A DNA stretch of 64,000 nt from Narthecium ossifragum (lineage: Eukaryota > Streptophyta > Magnoliopsida > Dioscoreales > Nartheciaceae). The notes under the pieces are model-generated. The model saw only the letters and a program-made list of their open reading frames with translations. It had not been told where the DNA came from and did no database searches. Shown here piece after piece: positions 61,946 to 64,000 of the stretch. Made by a program: the position numbers and the translations under genes. Position 1 is the stretch's first letter. Each line of letters begins with the position of its first letter. Location of the stretch: assembly GCA_963920575.1 (NCBI GenBank), contig OY986970.1, positions 325,001 to 389,000 of the forward strand, given 5' to 3'.

Positions 61946-62424
61946 TTAGTGTTTTTGCAAGACGTCAGGTGATGGTAATACTCTGGTTATGAAAGATGAG
62001 AGAGCTGCAAGCAGTGCTTTTGGACACTCCTCATGAGGAAGATGGCCACATCCAGATATAGCAACTAATCTCTGCAACAGAACACATTAAAAAGTTTAGA
62101 AAATTTAAGAGGTTACAAAAACATCTGATGAGGATTTACTCAATTAACTGGTTAGGCTAAGGAACAGAGGTATGCTGAATTTGCAACTTAGAGGAAGCGC
62201 AAGAAACAAAGCCACAAACTTACGGAATTCACAAGCTTTGAAGCCATGGCTTGAGCCGACTTCAAAGAGACTAGAGCATCTTCAGCTCCTGCTACTACTA
62301 AAACTGGAAGGTCTTCCACTGCTTTTAGCAAAGCTGTTGCATTTGGGGGAGAGAGGACTGTAGAGAATGACAGACGCCCAATCTCATGAAGTGCTTCATC
62401 CCAACCCTCCACGCACAATGATGC
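61946..62424 (-). CDS. Alpha/beta hydrolase, C-terminal exons only
   Basis: Two exons, 62424-62224 and 62071-61946 (minus), joined in phase 0, encode 108 residues: VEGWDEALHEIGRL, LPVLVVAGAEDALVSLKSAQ and GCGHLPHEECPKAL. They are the end of a plant alpha/beta-fold hydrolase of the At1g52750/At1g80280 type as I recall it. The catalytic Asp (AGAED) and His (GCGHLPHEE) are present; the serine elbow would lie in upstream exons beyond or near the window edge. Stop is TAA at 61946-61948. Donor gtaagt at 62223. The acceptor at 62425 (gcctgcag) was preferred to the longer frame upstream because the homology starts there. Substrate unknown. Confidence 0.82.
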
Positions 62425-64000
62425 CTGCAGGCAAGATTTCCATAGATTCAGTATCCATCCAGAGAAATCATCTTTTGGAATGCCTCTAAGAATCACTTCA
62501 TAGGTTTCATAATCCTATGTTTTCTTCCACTCAATATGCCGTGGGTCAATAATCCAAAAGTAGCCTCCTGAAAGAAAGAGCTAAGCATCCGTGGAACATG
62601 TGTGGAGTCTAGACACTGTTATGTTGCTAGTCAGTATGAGTGAGAAATCACAAACTCTCTCCTTGAGTCCTTGGTACATCTGGAAATGTAAGCTATGACT
62701 CGACCAAATTTGGGGATGACAATAAAAAGTGCAGCGTTGGTTGCAAATCTTAAGGCATTCACAAATAGTCCAAGGAAGAGTAAGAAAATAAACTGAAAGA
62801 GAAAAATACACAACATACCTATGAAGTGCATATATACAGAAAACCATTTCAGATATATCTTTGCGCTGTTAACCGTATGGAAATCAGAACATGGTAGATA
62901 GCCCTAACATTACTATCTGTTAACCATGTGGCATCTCCAAATTAATGTGAAATAAGCACTTGCCCTCAAGCACTATCTAAATAAGTTAGGCTGTGGAGGT
63001 GATAATCTTGGCTTGAACCATAAATCTTAATCAGTCCAACCCAATATGGGTCGGCTTAGGCTAGGTATTTGGATATCCTGGTTCAGGTTTCCAAGCTCTG
63101 ACTGAATATTTTTTGGATCAGCTTTAGTTAGGTAATTTGATATCAGGACTGCGTCACCAAACTCTGGCCCGAACATTTGTCAAGTGATGACCCAAATCGG
63201 GGCAGTTTACACCACAATATCTCCATTCTCTCTTCCTTTCACCCAACTATCCCTATGCCGCTCTCTCCCTCATCAGTTCGGATCAGCCAGGTGGATGTTG
63301 ATATAAGAGGCTGATCCATACCGATTTGCCACCCCTATTAGTACAACAATTATCCCTAGCGAGAGTCTCAAACGATCAAACATGTATAAAGCTATTTTCA
63401 CCCCTCCAAAAGTCAAACAGCATGTCAATTGACAGCAGATCGACTTCCAAATCAAGGTGGTTAGATAGAATGCAAGTATTACTTGAACTGGAGGAAGATC
63501 ACTTGCATCGGATATATCCCAAAATGGTAGCACCAAAGGTTTGAAGCTAAGAAACATAAGGATTGTATTCCAAATCTTTTTGCATGATTCTTGACACAGG
63601 AGAGACATCATAGATAGTCAAGCTAAGTAGCTACTAAATGGACCAATTCTTCCAACCTAGAAAACAATTGTGGATATCTATCAGTTAGTTAAAATGATAA
63701 CTACAGTTAGTATCATAACAAGTTCTTTCACGAAATAAAAGCTGATTGTTTCAGATTGAGGTCGTTAATAGTGTCATAACTAGGATATAAGGACAAAAAC
63801 TGATTATGTCTTGTTTTCTGCTTCTGGTTGGCCAGCAAAAAAAAGGCCATTAACTCAAGTAAACAAAACGATAGAGGACAAAGGCGTCAAATACTCGGGA
63901 GTCGGGGCTGAATATGTTTGTTTCAGGCATATAGATGCCAACAGTCTCGGGTTCTTCATCTACTTTCGCTACTCACTATGTAGTGGAACCTTTTTCTTAT
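62425..64000 (-). other. Hydrolase upstream intron sequence
   Basis: Probably intron of the hydrolase gene. Frames at 63273-63611 and 62581-62847 show no family motif. No further exon could be recognised before the window ends. Confidence 0.4.

Overview
This is nuclear DNA from a flowering plant. Genes are split by many introns, the non-coding DNA is AT-rich, and introns and spacers carry plant-type miniature transposons. Protein details (SMC3, CCR4-6 and ASI1 sequences closer to my recollection of rice than of Arabidopsis) and moderate coding GC with long introns suggest a non-grass monocot, perhaps palm-like. The species cannot be fixed from sequence alone, and all exon models here were made by eye.

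Layout: (1) 1-6953, plus strand, a WD40 STRAP-like protein gene lacking its first codons. (2) 7400-8938, minus strand, an intact intronless 3-ketoacyl-CoA synthase, convergent with STRAP. (3) 8939-12218, spacer with a four-unit tandem array of about 370 bp. (4) 12219-21269, plus strand, a CCR4-6-type EEP nuclease (15 exons, 905 aa). (5) 22847-36941, plus strand, the cohesin ATPase SMC3 (28 exons, 1204 aa). (6) 39301-52875, minus strand, with leader sequence up to about 58.2 kb or beyond: an ANTI-SILENCING 1 (ASI1/IBM2) homologue with BAH and RRM domains (10 coding exons, 541 aa). (7) 60175-60883, a foldback transposon. (8) 61946-62424, minus strand, the last two exons of an alpha/beta hydrolase that probably continues past the window.

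The summed exon lengths of every complete model are multiples of three with no internal stop, and known active-site motifs are intact, so these genes look functional. They are mostly housekeeping: RNA turnover (CCR4-6), sister-chromatid cohesion (SMC3), very-long-chain lipid synthesis (KCS) and chromatin-linked transcript processing (ASI1).

The most notable observations are these. SMC3 has a U12-type intron with a perfect AT-type donor whose only frame-preserving acceptor gives AT-AA ends. Three introns start with GC. ASI1, whose known job is to secure full-length transcripts across intronic heterochromatin, itself carries long introns with a complete TRIM retrotransposon and seven MITE-like elements. 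Four copies of a GTGCC-rich terminal-inverted-repeat family share similar ends and have target-site duplications that can be read directly.
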